From contig JBNMLH010000013.1 in the NCBI GenBank assembly GCA_050875145.1, positions 46,875 to 110,874 on the forward strand: DNA of 64,000 bases, written 5' to 3'. Position 1 is the stretch's first letter. Each line of letters opens with the position of its first letter. The position numbers and the translations under genes are program-made. Below, piece after piece: positions 27,072 through 35,021 of this stretch. The notes under the pieces were generated by a model. The model saw only the letters and a list, made by a program, of their open reading frames with translations. It ran no database searches and was not told the DNA's origin. This DNA comes from CAG-411 sp050875145. Its GTDB lineage: Bacteria > Bacillota > Clostridia > Lachnospirales > Lachnospiraceae.

Positions 27072-27782
27072 ATGGGAACAATAGCAATTATTACAGCGAG
27101 AGGTGGCAGCAAAAGAATTCCACGAAAAAATATAAAAGAGTTTTTGGGAAAGCCAATTTTAGTATACTCTATTGAGGCGGCATTAAATTCAGGAGTATTT
27201 GATGAGGTTATGGTTTCTACAGAGGATGAGGAAATTGCTGAGATTGCAAGAAAAGCAGGTGCAAAAGTACCGTTCATGAGAAGTGAAGAAATGTCGAATG
27301 ATTTTGCAACAACATATGACGTAGTAAGAGAAGTATTAGACGAATATAAAAAGCAAGGGAAAAATTTTACCTCCGCATGTTGCATTTATCCTACAGCACC
27401 TTTTATAACTTCCGAGAGATTGCAGGAGGCAATGAAATTATTACAGGATAAGCAAGCAGATACCGTATTACCAGTAGTTCGCTTTAGTTTTCCACCACAA
27501 AGAGCAGTGGTAAAAAAAGAGGATGGATGTATGAAATTTCAATGGCCTGAATACGCATTGTCTCGTTCACAAGATTTGGAACCATATTATCATGACGTAG
27601 GACAATTTTATGGATTAAATGTTTCAAGTTTTTATGAACAGGGAAAACTTATTATGGATAAAACCGTTCCTATTGAACTGGATGAAATGGAAGTACAGGA
27701 TATTGATAATTTAGAAGACTGGAAAATTGCAGAAGTAAAATATGCGGTTCGACATGGAATTGACTTAACAAAAAATGAATAA
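27072..27782 (+). CDS. pseF: Pseudaminic acid cytidylyltransferase
   Basis: It activates pseudaminic acid with CTP to CMP-Pse, the donor used by Maf. The 236-residue protein has the CMP-sugar synthetase start (AIITARGGSKRIPRKNIKEF) and IYPTAPF in the middle. ATG 27072 has GAGGGGG upstream and is preferred over the ATG at 27051. A hairpin with a T run follows before pseI. Confidence 0.92.
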   Translation: MGTIAIITARGGSKRIPRKNIKEFLGKPILVYSIEAALNSGVFDEVMVSTEDEEIAEIARKAGAKVPFMRSEEMSNDFATTYDVVREVLDEYKKQGKNFTSACCIYPTAPFITSERLQEAMKLLQDKQADTVLPVVRFSFPPQRAVVKKEDGCMKFQWPEYALSRSQDLEPYYHDVGQFYGLNVSSFYEQGKLIMDKTVPIELDEMEVQDIDNLEDWKIAEVKYAVRHGIDLTKNE

Positions 27783-27790
27783 GTAAAAGG

Positions 27791-27823
27791 GTCGCATTAT
27801 GAAGTTCATGATGCGACTTTTTT
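27791..27823 (+). terminator. Intra-operon hairpin between pseF and pseI
   Basis: GTCGCAT-t-ATGAA pairs with TTCAT-g-ATGCGAC (27791-27817) followed by six T's. It looks like a full terminator inside the cassette, so expression of pseI and downstream genes may be reduced or depend on readthrough. Confidence 0.75.
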
Positions 27824-27845
27824 ATGATAGAAATGAGGAAATAAG

Positions 27846-29501
27846 ATGTTTAAAATAGAGGACAGATATATAGGAAAAGGGCATCCTACTTATATTATTG
27901 CGGAGATGTCGGCAAATCATGCAGGGAGCCTTGAAAATGCCAAAAAGATTATTCGAGCAGCTAAGGATGCAGGAGCAGATTGCATAAAATTGCAAACATA
28001 TACAGCCGATACTCTTACGATTGATTGTGATAACGAATATTTTCATATTGAAAAGGGAACTTGGTCAGGAGAAAAGCTATATGATTTATACAAACGTGCC
28101 TATACACCATGGGAGTGGCATCAAGAGTTAAAAGAAGAAGCGAATGCGGTAGGGATTGATTTTTTCTCTACGCCATTTGATAAAACCGCAGTTGATTTTT
28201 TGGAACAATTAAATGTAGGATTTTATAAGGTGGCGTCCTTTGAAATGGTGGATATTCCATTACTAAAATGCATTGCAAGAACAGGAAAACCGATTATAAT
28301 GTCAACGGGAATGTCCACATTAGAGGAAATTGAAGATGCAGTAAATGCAATTCGAGAGGAAGGAAACAATCAGATTGCACTTTTAAAATGCTCTAGTGCA
28401 TATCCAGCCATACCAAAAGACATGAATTTAGCTACAATACCAGATATGCAAAAAAGATTTGCAGTGCCAGTAGGGTTGTCTGATCATTCTATGGGAAGTT
28501 TGGGAGCTGTTGCGGCGGTTGCTATGGGAGCGAATATTATAGAAAAGCATTTTTGTTTAAATCGGGAAATTGATTCCGCAGATGCATCTTTTTCTATGAC
28601 AGCAGACGAATTTGCTGAAATGGTGCAAAGTATAAGAACGGTAGAGAGAGCTATGGGAAAGGTTTGTTATGAACCCTCTGAAACAGAAAAGGCAAGTATG
28701 ATTTTTAGACGTTCTCTTTTTGCTGTTGAAACAATAGAAAAAGGACAAACCATAACAGAAGAAAATGTGAGGAGTATTCGACCAGGGTATGGTATAAAAC
28801 CTAAGTTCTATGCTAATATTCAGGGAATGACAGCAAAGGAAACAATTGAGAGAGGAACACCAATTCAATTTGGAAAATTGGAGAAGATAAAATATATTTT
28901 CCTTACCAATAATAATAACACGCAGTCAATGTTTGAGTGGTTAAGGGAGAAAGAGGGAAAAAGTTCCGTTTTGAAATATTCAGATGCCTTGACGGTTTCC
29001 TTTTTGAAAGAGGTAAAACCTGATTATATTATTTCGTATAATTATAGGCACATCATACCGAAAGAAGTTATTGAATATATGCAGGGGCATATTATTAATT
29101 TGCATATTTCCCTATTACCATTTAATCGAGGAAGTTCACCAAACTTTTTCAGCTTTATATGCAATACACCAAAGGGAGTAACCATTCATAAGGTAGATGA
29201 AAAACTGGATAATGGTGACATTTATTGTAAGCAGGAAATTATGTTTGAGGAACAGCAGGAAACTTTTGAAAGTTCATATCAAAAATTGCAAGAGGCAATG
29301 ATGGAGTTGTTTGCAAAGAATTGGGACGATATTAAGAATGGAAAGTTGGTTGGAAAGAAACAGGAAGGGCAGAGCAGTTATCACAATTCAAAAGAATTAG
29401 AAGCACTTCGTTTATTATGTGATTTCGACTGGAAAGATAATATTGCAGGGTATAAGAAAAAATTAAAAGCGAGATTATGCGAGTATGAAAAAGGAGAATA
29501 A
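27846..29501 (+). CDS. pseI: Pseudaminic acid synthase fused to a formyltransferase domain
   Basis: Residues 1-350 are a complete NeuB-family PseI, which condenses the altrose derivative with phosphoenolpyruvate. The signatures are IIAEMSANHAGSLENA, MSTGMSTLEEIEDAV, a SDHSMGSLGAVAAVAMGA segment and a C-terminal antifreeze-like (SAF) domain (RRSLFAVETIEKGQ to GTPIQFGKL). Residues about 353-551 add a formyltransferase fold: IINLHISLLPFNRGSSPN and GVTIHKVDEKLDNGDI. The N10-formyl-tetrahydrofolate catalytic triad is conserved as N418, H420 and D455. This two-domain form is unusual. The acetyltransferase PseH is not found in the cassette, so the added domain probably formylates the 4-amino group instead (inference). 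Confidence 0.92.
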   Translation: MFKIEDRYIGKGHPTYIIAEMSANHAGSLENAKKIIRAAKDAGADCIKLQTYTADTLTIDCDNEYFHIEKGTWSGEKLYDLYKRAYTPWEWHQELKEEANAVGIDFFSTPFDKTAVDFLEQLNVGFYKVASFEMVDIPLLKCIARTGKPIIMSTGMSTLEEIEDAVNAIREEGNNQIALLKCSSAYPAIPKDMNLATIPDMQKRFAVPVGLSDHSMGSLGAVAAVAMGANIIEKHFCLNREIDSADASFSMTADEFAEMVQSIRTVERAMGKVCYEPSETEKASMIFRRSLFAVETIEKGQTITEENVRSIRPGYGIKPKFYANIQGMTAKETIERGTPIQFGKLEKIKYIFLTNNNNTQSMFEWLREKEGKSSVLKYSDALTVSFLKEVKPDYIISYNYRHIIPKEVIEYMQGHIINLHISLLPFNRGSSPNFFSFICNTPKGVTIHKVDEKLDNGDIYCKQEIMFEEQQETFESSYQKLQEAMMELFAKNWDDIKNGKLVGKKQEGQSSYHNSKELEALRLLCDFDWKDNIAGYKKKLKARLCEYEKGE

Positions 29502-29502
29502 T

Positions 29503-30561
29503 GTGGAAAAAACAGTTTTATTTCTAGCACATGGGGGAAAGTCCGTTGGAATGGGACATGTGATTCGATGTTGTTCTCTGGCTGATACATTTCGCTCAGC
29601 AGGATGGAAGGTTTCCTTTTACAGTAAATTGAAAATTGGACAAATATATATAAAGAAACAGAAATTTTCAGTTTTTTCATCTATTGTACAAATAGAAGAT
29701 AACGCAAAAGATTTTTCTTACGGGACTGAGGAAGAATTAAAAAAGGATTGTGTAACAATTAAAAAACTTTGTTTTCAGCTTCATCCAGATGTAATCATAG
29801 CAGACAGTTACAATGTTACAGATTGGTATTTTAAAGAATTGAGAAAGCAGACAAAATGCCTTATTTATATTGATGATGTGATGGCATTTCCCTATGATGT
29901 AGATGTTGTAATCAATCAAAATATATTTGCCCAAAAAGAGGATTATACAGCTTTGAATTCCCAGCAAAGATTTTTAATGGGAACGCAATATAGTTTGATT
30001 CGGGATGAATTTTGCCATTTGCCTAAGCGGATAATTGATGAAAGAATAAGGAATGTTATGATTACCACAGGTGCAGCAGATCCCCATAATGTAACATTGG
30101 ATATTTTAAAATTGTGTAAAATGTTAGAAGATGAAATAAGTTTTCATGTGGTGGTGGGAAACGCTTTTACACATAGAGAAGTTTTGTTAGCATATGCAGA
30201 AAAGCATAAGGAGGTGGTGTTATATGAACAGCCATCTAAAATGTCTTCTATAATGTTAAAATGTGACGTAGCAATTTCGGCAGGAGGTAGTACCCTGTAT
30301 GAACTTGCAGCTTGTGGAACTCCAGCAATGGCATTTTTCTATGCAGAAAACCAACGTCCGATTGTAGAAGAACTGGAACGATTGGGAAATATTTTAAATT
30401 TAGGTTCTTATGAGAAGCTGGAAGAAAATTTTATGAGAAAATGGGAAGAAATAAAAGTATATGCCAGACGAAAAGAAATGAGTTGCCAGATGCAGAAGTT
30501 GATAGATGGAAAAGGAAAACTGCGGATTATAGAGGAGATTGAAACTTTTTTACAGGGGTAA
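29503..30561 (+). CDS. pseG: UDP-2,4-diacylamino-trideoxy-altropyranose hydrolase
   Basis: It removes UDP from the bis-amino sugar before PseI acts. The 352-residue GT-B-like protein starts with GGKSVGMGHVIRCCSLADTF, the PseG glycine-rich motif with the catalytic histidine. It has ISAGGSTLYELAACGTPAMA near residue 255. GTG 29503 is chosen because AAGGAG lies 6 bases upstream; ATG 29485 would lack a ribosome binding site. It begins one base after the pseI stop. It is the last pse gene before the inserted ATPase pair. Confidence 0.9.
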   Translation: MEKTVLFLAHGGKSVGMGHVIRCCSLADTFRSAGWKVSFYSKLKIGQIYIKKQKFSVFSSIVQIEDNAKDFSYGTEEELKKDCVTIKKLCFQLHPDVIIADSYNVTDWYFKELRKQTKCLIYIDDVMAFPYDVDVVINQNIFAQKEDYTALNSQQRFLMGTQYSLIRDEFCHLPKRIIDERIRNVMITTGAADPHNVTLDILKLCKMLEDEISFHVVVGNAFTHREVLLAYAEKHKEVVLYEQPSKMSSIMLKCDVAISAGGSTLYELAACGTPAMAFFYAENQRPIVEELERLGNILNLGSYEKLEENFMRKWEEIKVYARRKEMSCQMQKLIDGKGKLRIIEEIETFLQG

Positions 30562-30644
30562 AATGCCAATCAAAGGAAAGAATAGAATTATAGTAAAGTC
30601 GAATAAATATTTTTTTATTTTATATATTATGAAGGAAGAAAGCC

Positions 30645-30673
30645 TTGCAGTTATAAGGTGGGAGTGATATACT
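30645..30673 (+). promoter_or_regulatory. Sigma-A promoter of the ATPase/TOPRIM pair
   Basis: TTGCAG (30645-30650), 17 bases, TATACT (30668-30673), with a TGn extension before the -10. It is a vegetative promoter unlike the sigma-D promoters around it, so the pair is expressed independently of flagellar control. Confidence 0.65.
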
Positions 30674-30686
30674 AAACATGTAAATG

Positions 30687-30875
30687 CCGTAAAAAAATTA
30701 CGGAAGCGATGCTTCTGGATTGCTATTATGTTATAAAAGTCAAAGAGTATTCACTGCCTGAAGGGTAGCGGAGACTCTTGAACAAGGTACGGGGTCACAT
30801 CCTGCATCTCGTAAGGCACGCAGTGCCACTTTTATAGGAGCAAGTAGCGTAGCGGATTGTGAATATCATTGACTT
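30687..30875 (+). promoter_or_regulatory. Structured leader RNA or small RNA of unknown class
   Basis: About 190 bases between promoter and ATPase fold into several exact stems. CCGTAA/TTACGG lies at 30687-30703 and GAAGC/GCTTC at 30703-30715. A 9-bp closing stem TATAAAAGT (30732-30740)/ACTTTTATA (30828-30836) encloses AGAGT/ACTCT, CTGCC/GGGTAG and GGCAC/GTGCC (30815-30827). A competing long-range pair, AAGTCAA and TATTCAC (30737-30754) with GTGAATA and TTGACTT (30859-30875), overlaps it, suggesting two alternative folds. GTAGCGGA occurs twice. It matches no riboswitch class I know. Confidence 0.5.
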
Positions 30876-30892
30876 ATAGAGAGGAAATAAAA

Positions 30893-32047
30893 ATGCTAAA
30901 AAGGTTCAGTGTGACGAATTATAAGAATTTTGAAAAAACAGTTATACTAGATTTAGGAAAAGTGGGCGGTTATAAGTTTAATGTTGAGTGTATTCAAAAT
31001 AGTATTATTACGAAATGTATTGTATATGGTAGAAATGCTACTGGAAAGACAAATTTTGGAGAAGCATTGACGGATATTTGGAATAATATTTTTTCAAGAC
31101 CTCTCAGAATTAGAAATAATAAAATTTTAAATGCAAATTCTAGTGAAAAAACTGCTACATTTTCATACGAGTTTATATTTGGGAATGATGAAGTTAATTA
31201 TGAATATCAAAGAAATGTGAAACAGGATTTGGTTACGGAAAGATTAACTATAAATGGTGACGTTGTATTTGATTTAAATTTTGAAAAAGGTGTTTTTTCA
31301 GATATTAATTTGGCATTAGTTGATGCAGATACCATTCAGATTGAGAAATATCTAGAAACTGTAAAGCATATGTTGGTTGAGATGGAAGATGAAGAGCATA
31401 CACAAGTACCTTTTTTGAGATACATTTTAAATAATGTTCCAATAATGCCACGTTCTATTTTGAATAAGTTGGAAGATTATGTAAAGAGGATGAGAATAAG
31501 TATTGTAAGTAATTCTATAAGGCAAAGAAGCCTAGTGAATATATCATTTAATGAGTATTTGGCGCAGGCAGATAATTTGAAAAAGTTTCAAGATTTTTTA
31601 AATGGTATGGGAATTGAATGTAATTTAGAAGTTATGAAAACGGTGGATGGGCAATATGAGCTTTTCTTTAAGCATAAGTCACGTATTCCGTTTTATGAAA
31701 ATGCGTCAAGTGGAACATTAACACTTACGACTTTTTATAGAAGAGTATTAGCAGTAGATCGGAAGCCGTCTTTATTTTATATGGATGAATTTGATGCTTT
31801 TTACAATTATGAGATATCAGAGAAAATAGTTCGATATTTGAAAAAAAATTTTCCTGAGAGTCAATTTATTTTAACAACACATAATACCAATTTAATGACA
31901 AATCAGTTAATGAGACCGGATTGCTTGTTTATTTTATCGAAGGCAGGAAAGATTACTCCTTTATGTGATGCTACAGAGAGAGAACTAAGGGAAGGTCATA
32001 ATTTGGAAAAGTTGTATATTGGTGGGGAGTTTGAACAGTATGAATAA
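30893..32047 (+). CDS. ABC-type ATPase of a two-gene defence-like module
   Basis: A 384-residue SMC/OLD-like ATPase: an N-terminal strand set with FSVTNYKNFEKTV, Walker A GRNATGKTN (residues 46-54), a long helical insertion, signature ASSGTLTL, Walker B LFYMDEFDAFY and H-loop TTHNTNLM. This full set is typical of the ATPase in AbiL/RloA, OLD and PARIS-type antiphage systems. ATG 30893 has GAGGAAA upstream. Its last 8 bases overlap the start of the next gene. No transmembrane segment. The defence role is inferred from architecture. Confidence 0.85.
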   Translation: MLKRFSVTNYKNFEKTVILDLGKVGGYKFNVECIQNSIITKCIVYGRNATGKTNFGEALTDIWNNIFSRPLRIRNNKILNANSSEKTATFSYEFIFGNDEVNYEYQRNVKQDLVTERLTINGDVVFDLNFEKGVFSDINLALVDADTIQIEKYLETVKHMLVEMEDEEHTQVPFLRYILNNVPIMPRSILNKLEDYVKRMRISIVSNSIRQRSLVNISFNEYLAQADNLKKFQDFLNGMGIECNLEVMKTVDGQYELFFKHKSRIPFYENASSGTLTLTTFYRRVLAVDRKPSLFYMDEFDAFYNYEISEKIVRYLKKNFPESQFILTTHNTNLMTNQLMRPDCLFILSKAGKITPLCDATERELREGHNLEKLYIGGEFEQYE

Positions 32048-33077
32048 TGCTATTAAAATAGACGGTATGCCACGAAATCAAACATTAATTGTTGTTGAAG
32101 GAAAACTGGAGAAAAATAATATTTTAAAAAGTTTATTTAGATGTTTTCCGGAAATTCCTATTCGTATTGAAAATGTACATGTATATGAAAGTGATATTTA
32201 TGATTTGTACCATGCAATTGAGGAAGAGTATGGAGCGTTATGGTTTGAGGAGAATATGGAGGTTGATATTCCTTATTTAGTAAGCAAAAGGTTTGATATA
32301 GTGCCATCTCTTGAGAAGCGGAACTTTACAAATATTATTTTAATGTTTGACTATGAGCATCATGATAATTTTTATTCGGATGAAAAAATAATGAAAATGC
32401 AGAAACATTTTTCTAGCGTGGAGGATGAGGGGCTTTTATATATTAATTATCCGATGATTGAATCTTTGTATCATTATAAATCTTTTCCAGATAATGAATA
32501 TTTGTTTAGGAGTATTCCAGTTACATGCAAGCCCGGAAGTGCATATAAGAATGAAGTGCAGGAAGAATCCTGTATTTTGGAATATATGAATTTGTATAGT
32601 AAGTTAGTTGATATGTTAAAAGCTAAGATTAATTTATCAGATCAAATAATAGAAGAAGGTGCATCTGCGTTACTATCAGCAGGGACTGACGAGGGGTTAG
32701 AAAAAGAAATAGAAAAATTTACAAACCAAACGCACCTCTCTGAGAAAAATAAAAATAATTTGAAATTTTCTATACGGAATCTGTTGTCTAGACAGAAGTA
32801 TATAGAACAAGGCATTTCTTATTGGGAGGATATTAGAACTTATATTGGACAGATTGTTCAAGATAATATTATAAAAGCGGATAGCATTCAGAAGGAAACC
32901 GAAGATAACGAAACTACAGTGAAAGAGAAATATTATGCTATAGACTGGGCAAGTGTATTAGAAAAACAAAATAAATTAAGCACAGATAGTGTGAACGGCA
33001 TTATTATGGTTTTATGCACATGTATTACTTTTTTAGGTGAATATAAGTTTTACTGGAAATTAAGCAGTGATAGGTGA
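32040..33077 (+). CDS. TOPRIM-like partner protein (putative nuclease effector)
   Basis: The 345-residue protein has the two expected TOPRIM acid sites. LIVVEGKLEKN carries the glutamate at residue 20, and IILMFDYEHHD carries aspartates at 104 and 109. NYPMIESLYHYKSF follows, a stretch seen in OLD-like TOPRIM domains. The C-terminal half is helical and unrecognised. ATG 32040 lies inside the ATPase stop region (ATGAATAA overlap), so translation is coupled and the two proteins probably form a complex. The closest known layouts are AriA/AriB (PARIS) and OLD-type pairs, but exact family membership is not established. Confidence 0.7.
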   Translation: MNNAIKIDGMPRNQTLIVVEGKLEKNNILKSLFRCFPEIPIRIENVHVYESDIYDLYHAIEEEYGALWFEENMEVDIPYLVSKRFDIVPSLEKRNFTNIILMFDYEHHDNFYSDEKIMKMQKHFSSVEDEGLLYINYPMIESLYHYKSFPDNEYLFRSIPVTCKPGSAYKNEVQEESCILEYMNLYSKLVDMLKAKINLSDQIIEEGASALLSAGTDEGLEKEIEKFTNQTHLSEKNKNNLKFSIRNLLSRQKYIEQGISYWEDIRTYIGQIVQDNIIKADSIQKETEDNETTVKEKYYAIDWASVLEKQNKLSTDSVNGIIMVLCTCITFLGEYKFYWKLSSDR

Positions 33078-33164
33078 GTTGCTAAAATATATGAGATATG
33101 AATGGTCATAAATGTACGAAAATGAGATAGAACTGCAATGAAAGACAGAAAGAGAGGAACAACT

Positions 33165-34361
33165 ATGGAACAATTAGCAATTAATGGAGGAAATCCAGTA
33201 AGAAAGTCAAAACTTTTTTATGGACATCAATATATTGATGATGCAGATGTACAGGCAGTGGTAGAAGTTTTAAAAAGTGATTATCTGACCTGTGGACCAA
33301 AGATTACAGAGTTAGAAAAAAAGTTGTGTGAAATAACGGGAGCAAAATATGCGGTAGTATGTAGCAATGGAACAGCGGCATTACATATAGCCTGTCAGGC
33401 AGCAGGAGTAGGAGAGCAGGACGAAGTGATTACCACTCCAATTACATTTGCAGCTTCGGCGAATTGCGCTCTTTATTGCGGAGCAAAGCCGGTTTTTGCA
33501 GATATTGATCCAAATACTTATAATATTTCGCCCAAATCAGTAGAAGAGAAAATAGGAGAGAGAACAAAAGCTGTGGTAGCCGTTGATTTTACTGGACAGG
33601 CAGTTGAATTGGAGCAATTACAGAACCTTTGTAAAAAGAATAAGCTGGTTTTGATTGAGGATGGTGCGCACTCCATTGGTACAAAATACAATGGAAAAGC
33701 AGTTGGTTCCATTGCAGATATGACAACTTTTAGTTTTCACCCGGTTAAGACCGTTACTGGAGGCGAAGGCGGGGCAGTATTGACGAATAATGAGCAATAC
33801 TATAAAAAGTTATTATTATATCGTGCCCATGGAATTACCAGAGACCCGGAGCTTTTAGAAAGAGAAAGTCATGGAAGCTGGTATTATGAGCAGATTGATT
33901 TGGGAATGAATTATCGTATGACGGACATACAGGCTGCTTTGATTGTAAGTCAGTTGGATAAGCTTTCTGCATTTTCAAAGCGTAGAAAAGAAATTGTGGA
34001 GAGATATAATGAGGCATTTTCTGAAATACCAGAATTATTTGTACAACAGGAGATACCAGAATCAGATACAACCAGACATTTGTATATATTGCGTTTAAAA
34101 ACGGAAACTTTAACCTGTAGTCGTAGAGAATTTTTTGAAGCAATGGCTGCAGAAGGAATTTGCTGTAATGTACATTATATTCCGGTATATTATCATCCTT
34201 ATTATGAAAAACTTGGGTATCAAAAAGGATTGTGTCCACAGGCAGAAAAATTGTATGATGAAATCATGAGTCTACCATTGTATTATGCAATGAAAGATGA
34301 GGATGTGGAAGATGTGATTCATGCAGTGAAAAAGGTTGTGGAATATTATAAAAAGGCTTAA
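33165..34361 (+). CDS. pseC: UDP-4-amino-4,6-dideoxy-N-acetyl-altrosamine transaminase
   Basis: This is the PLP aminotransferase that makes the 4-amino sugar after PseB. The 398-residue DegT/EryC1-family protein has CSNGTAALHIA and ITTPITFAASANCALYCGAKP. The PLP-lysine region is TTFSFHPVKTVTGGEGG, with K in HPVK. ATG 33165 with GAGAGGA upstream is preferred to the ATG at 33138. It is the second biosynthetic step but is placed last, cut off from the other pse genes by the ATPase/TOPRIM pair. Confidence 0.93.
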   Translation: MEQLAINGGNPVRKSKLFYGHQYIDDADVQAVVEVLKSDYLTCGPKITELEKKLCEITGAKYAVVCSNGTAALHIACQAAGVGEQDEVITTPITFAASANCALYCGAKPVFADIDPNTYNISPKSVEEKIGERTKAVVAVDFTGQAVELEQLQNLCKKNKLVLIEDGAHSIGTKYNGKAVGSIADMTTFSFHPVKTVTGGEGGAVLTNNEQYYKKLLLYRAHGITRDPELLERESHGSWYYEQIDLGMNYRMTDIQAALIVSQLDKLSAFSKRRKEIVERYNEAFSEIPELFVQQEIPESDTTRHLYILRLKTETLTCSRREFFEAMAAEGICCNVHYIPVYYHPYYEKLGYQKGLCPQAEKLYDEIMSLPLYYAMKDEDVEDVIHAVKKVVEYYKKA

Positions 34362-34478
34362 AGTTAAATAGAACTTCGTTGTAGGAAATTAAATTTAGGG
34401 TAAGAAGGATTTCATTTAGAAAATCAAACGCAAAGATGTTTTGGGTGATAACCTAAAAGTGTAAGCGTTATAACGTTA

Positions 34479-34530
34479 AAATGACAGGCTGTTCTCTTAG
34501 GAATACAAAAGAAAACGGTCTGTCATTTTT
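34479..34530. terminator. Bidirectional terminator between pseC and yjfB
   Basis: AAATGACAG (34479-34487) pairs with CTGTCATTT (34520-34528), with A's on the left and T's on the right. It serves both converging transcripts. Confidence 0.75.
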
Positions 34531-34582
34531 CATTTTGGTTATCATCCATAGGAGTAACATTCCTATTTATTTCATTTTGAAA

Positions 34583-34759
34583 TTAAACAGAAACGTCAAT
34601 ATTACTTCCTATATTAGGATTTACGGATTGTTCCATTATTTTTGTAATGGCATCTCCAGCATTTTCAGCAACTTCCATACTTTTGGCAAGCATAGAATAT
34701 CCTACATCCATTTGTAGATTAGTCAAAGACATAGAAGTAGAAAGTGAACTAATATCCAT
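34583..34759 (-). CDS. yjfB: YjfB-type small motility protein
   Basis: A 58-residue minus-strand protein beginning MDISSLSTSMSLTNLQMDVG, with YSMLAKSMEVAENAG in the middle and ending NPNIGSNIDVSV. Spacing and residues match the YjfB family, small proteins expressed under sigma-D control and of unknown molecular role. AAAGGAG lies 10 bases before the ATG and a sigma-D-like -10 box lies just upstream. It faces pseC and shares a terminator with it. Confidence 0.85.
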   Translation of the reverse strand: MDISSLSTSMSLTNLQMDVGYSMLAKSMEVAENAGDAITKIMEQSVNPNIGSNIDVSV

Positions 34760-34793
34760 AAGTAATCGACTCCTTTCTAGTTGATATAAAATA

Positions 34794-34801
34794 TATATCG
34801 G
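34794..34801 (-). promoter_or_regulatory. Sigma-D -10 box of yjfB
   Basis: Minus strand CCGATATA, 35 bases before the yjfB start. The -35 side is AT-rich, with no exact TAAA at the usual distance. Confidence 0.55.
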
Positions 34802-34939
34802 ATAAAGTTATAATATAAATAAGAGAGAGGAGCAGCGAGGATTTTTCTGATAGAAGATAATCTATTTATAAATAGAAGAGGGAGTTGTTATAAAAGAGTG
34901 GAGGAAACGGACAGGCGGTTTGTTAGGCTGTGTTAAGCA

Positions 34940-34968
34940 TTGACAAATAGGCGAGGGATTTATACAAT
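34940..34968 (+). promoter_or_regulatory. Sigma-A promoter of nadA
   Basis: TTGACA (34940-34945), 17 bases, TACAAT (34963-34968). GTATAC follows directly at 34970-34975. Confidence 0.75.
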
Positions 34969-35021
34969 AGTATACAAATACAATATGCATCTGCGTACCG
35001 AAGGAAAAGGAGAATTAAGAG

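Noticed and set aside
30687..30875. Retron RNA, group II intron piece or tRNA-like element
   Set aside because: No reverse transcriptase or intron protein nearby, and no cloverleaf or domain V-like hairpin; kept only as an unclassified structured leader.
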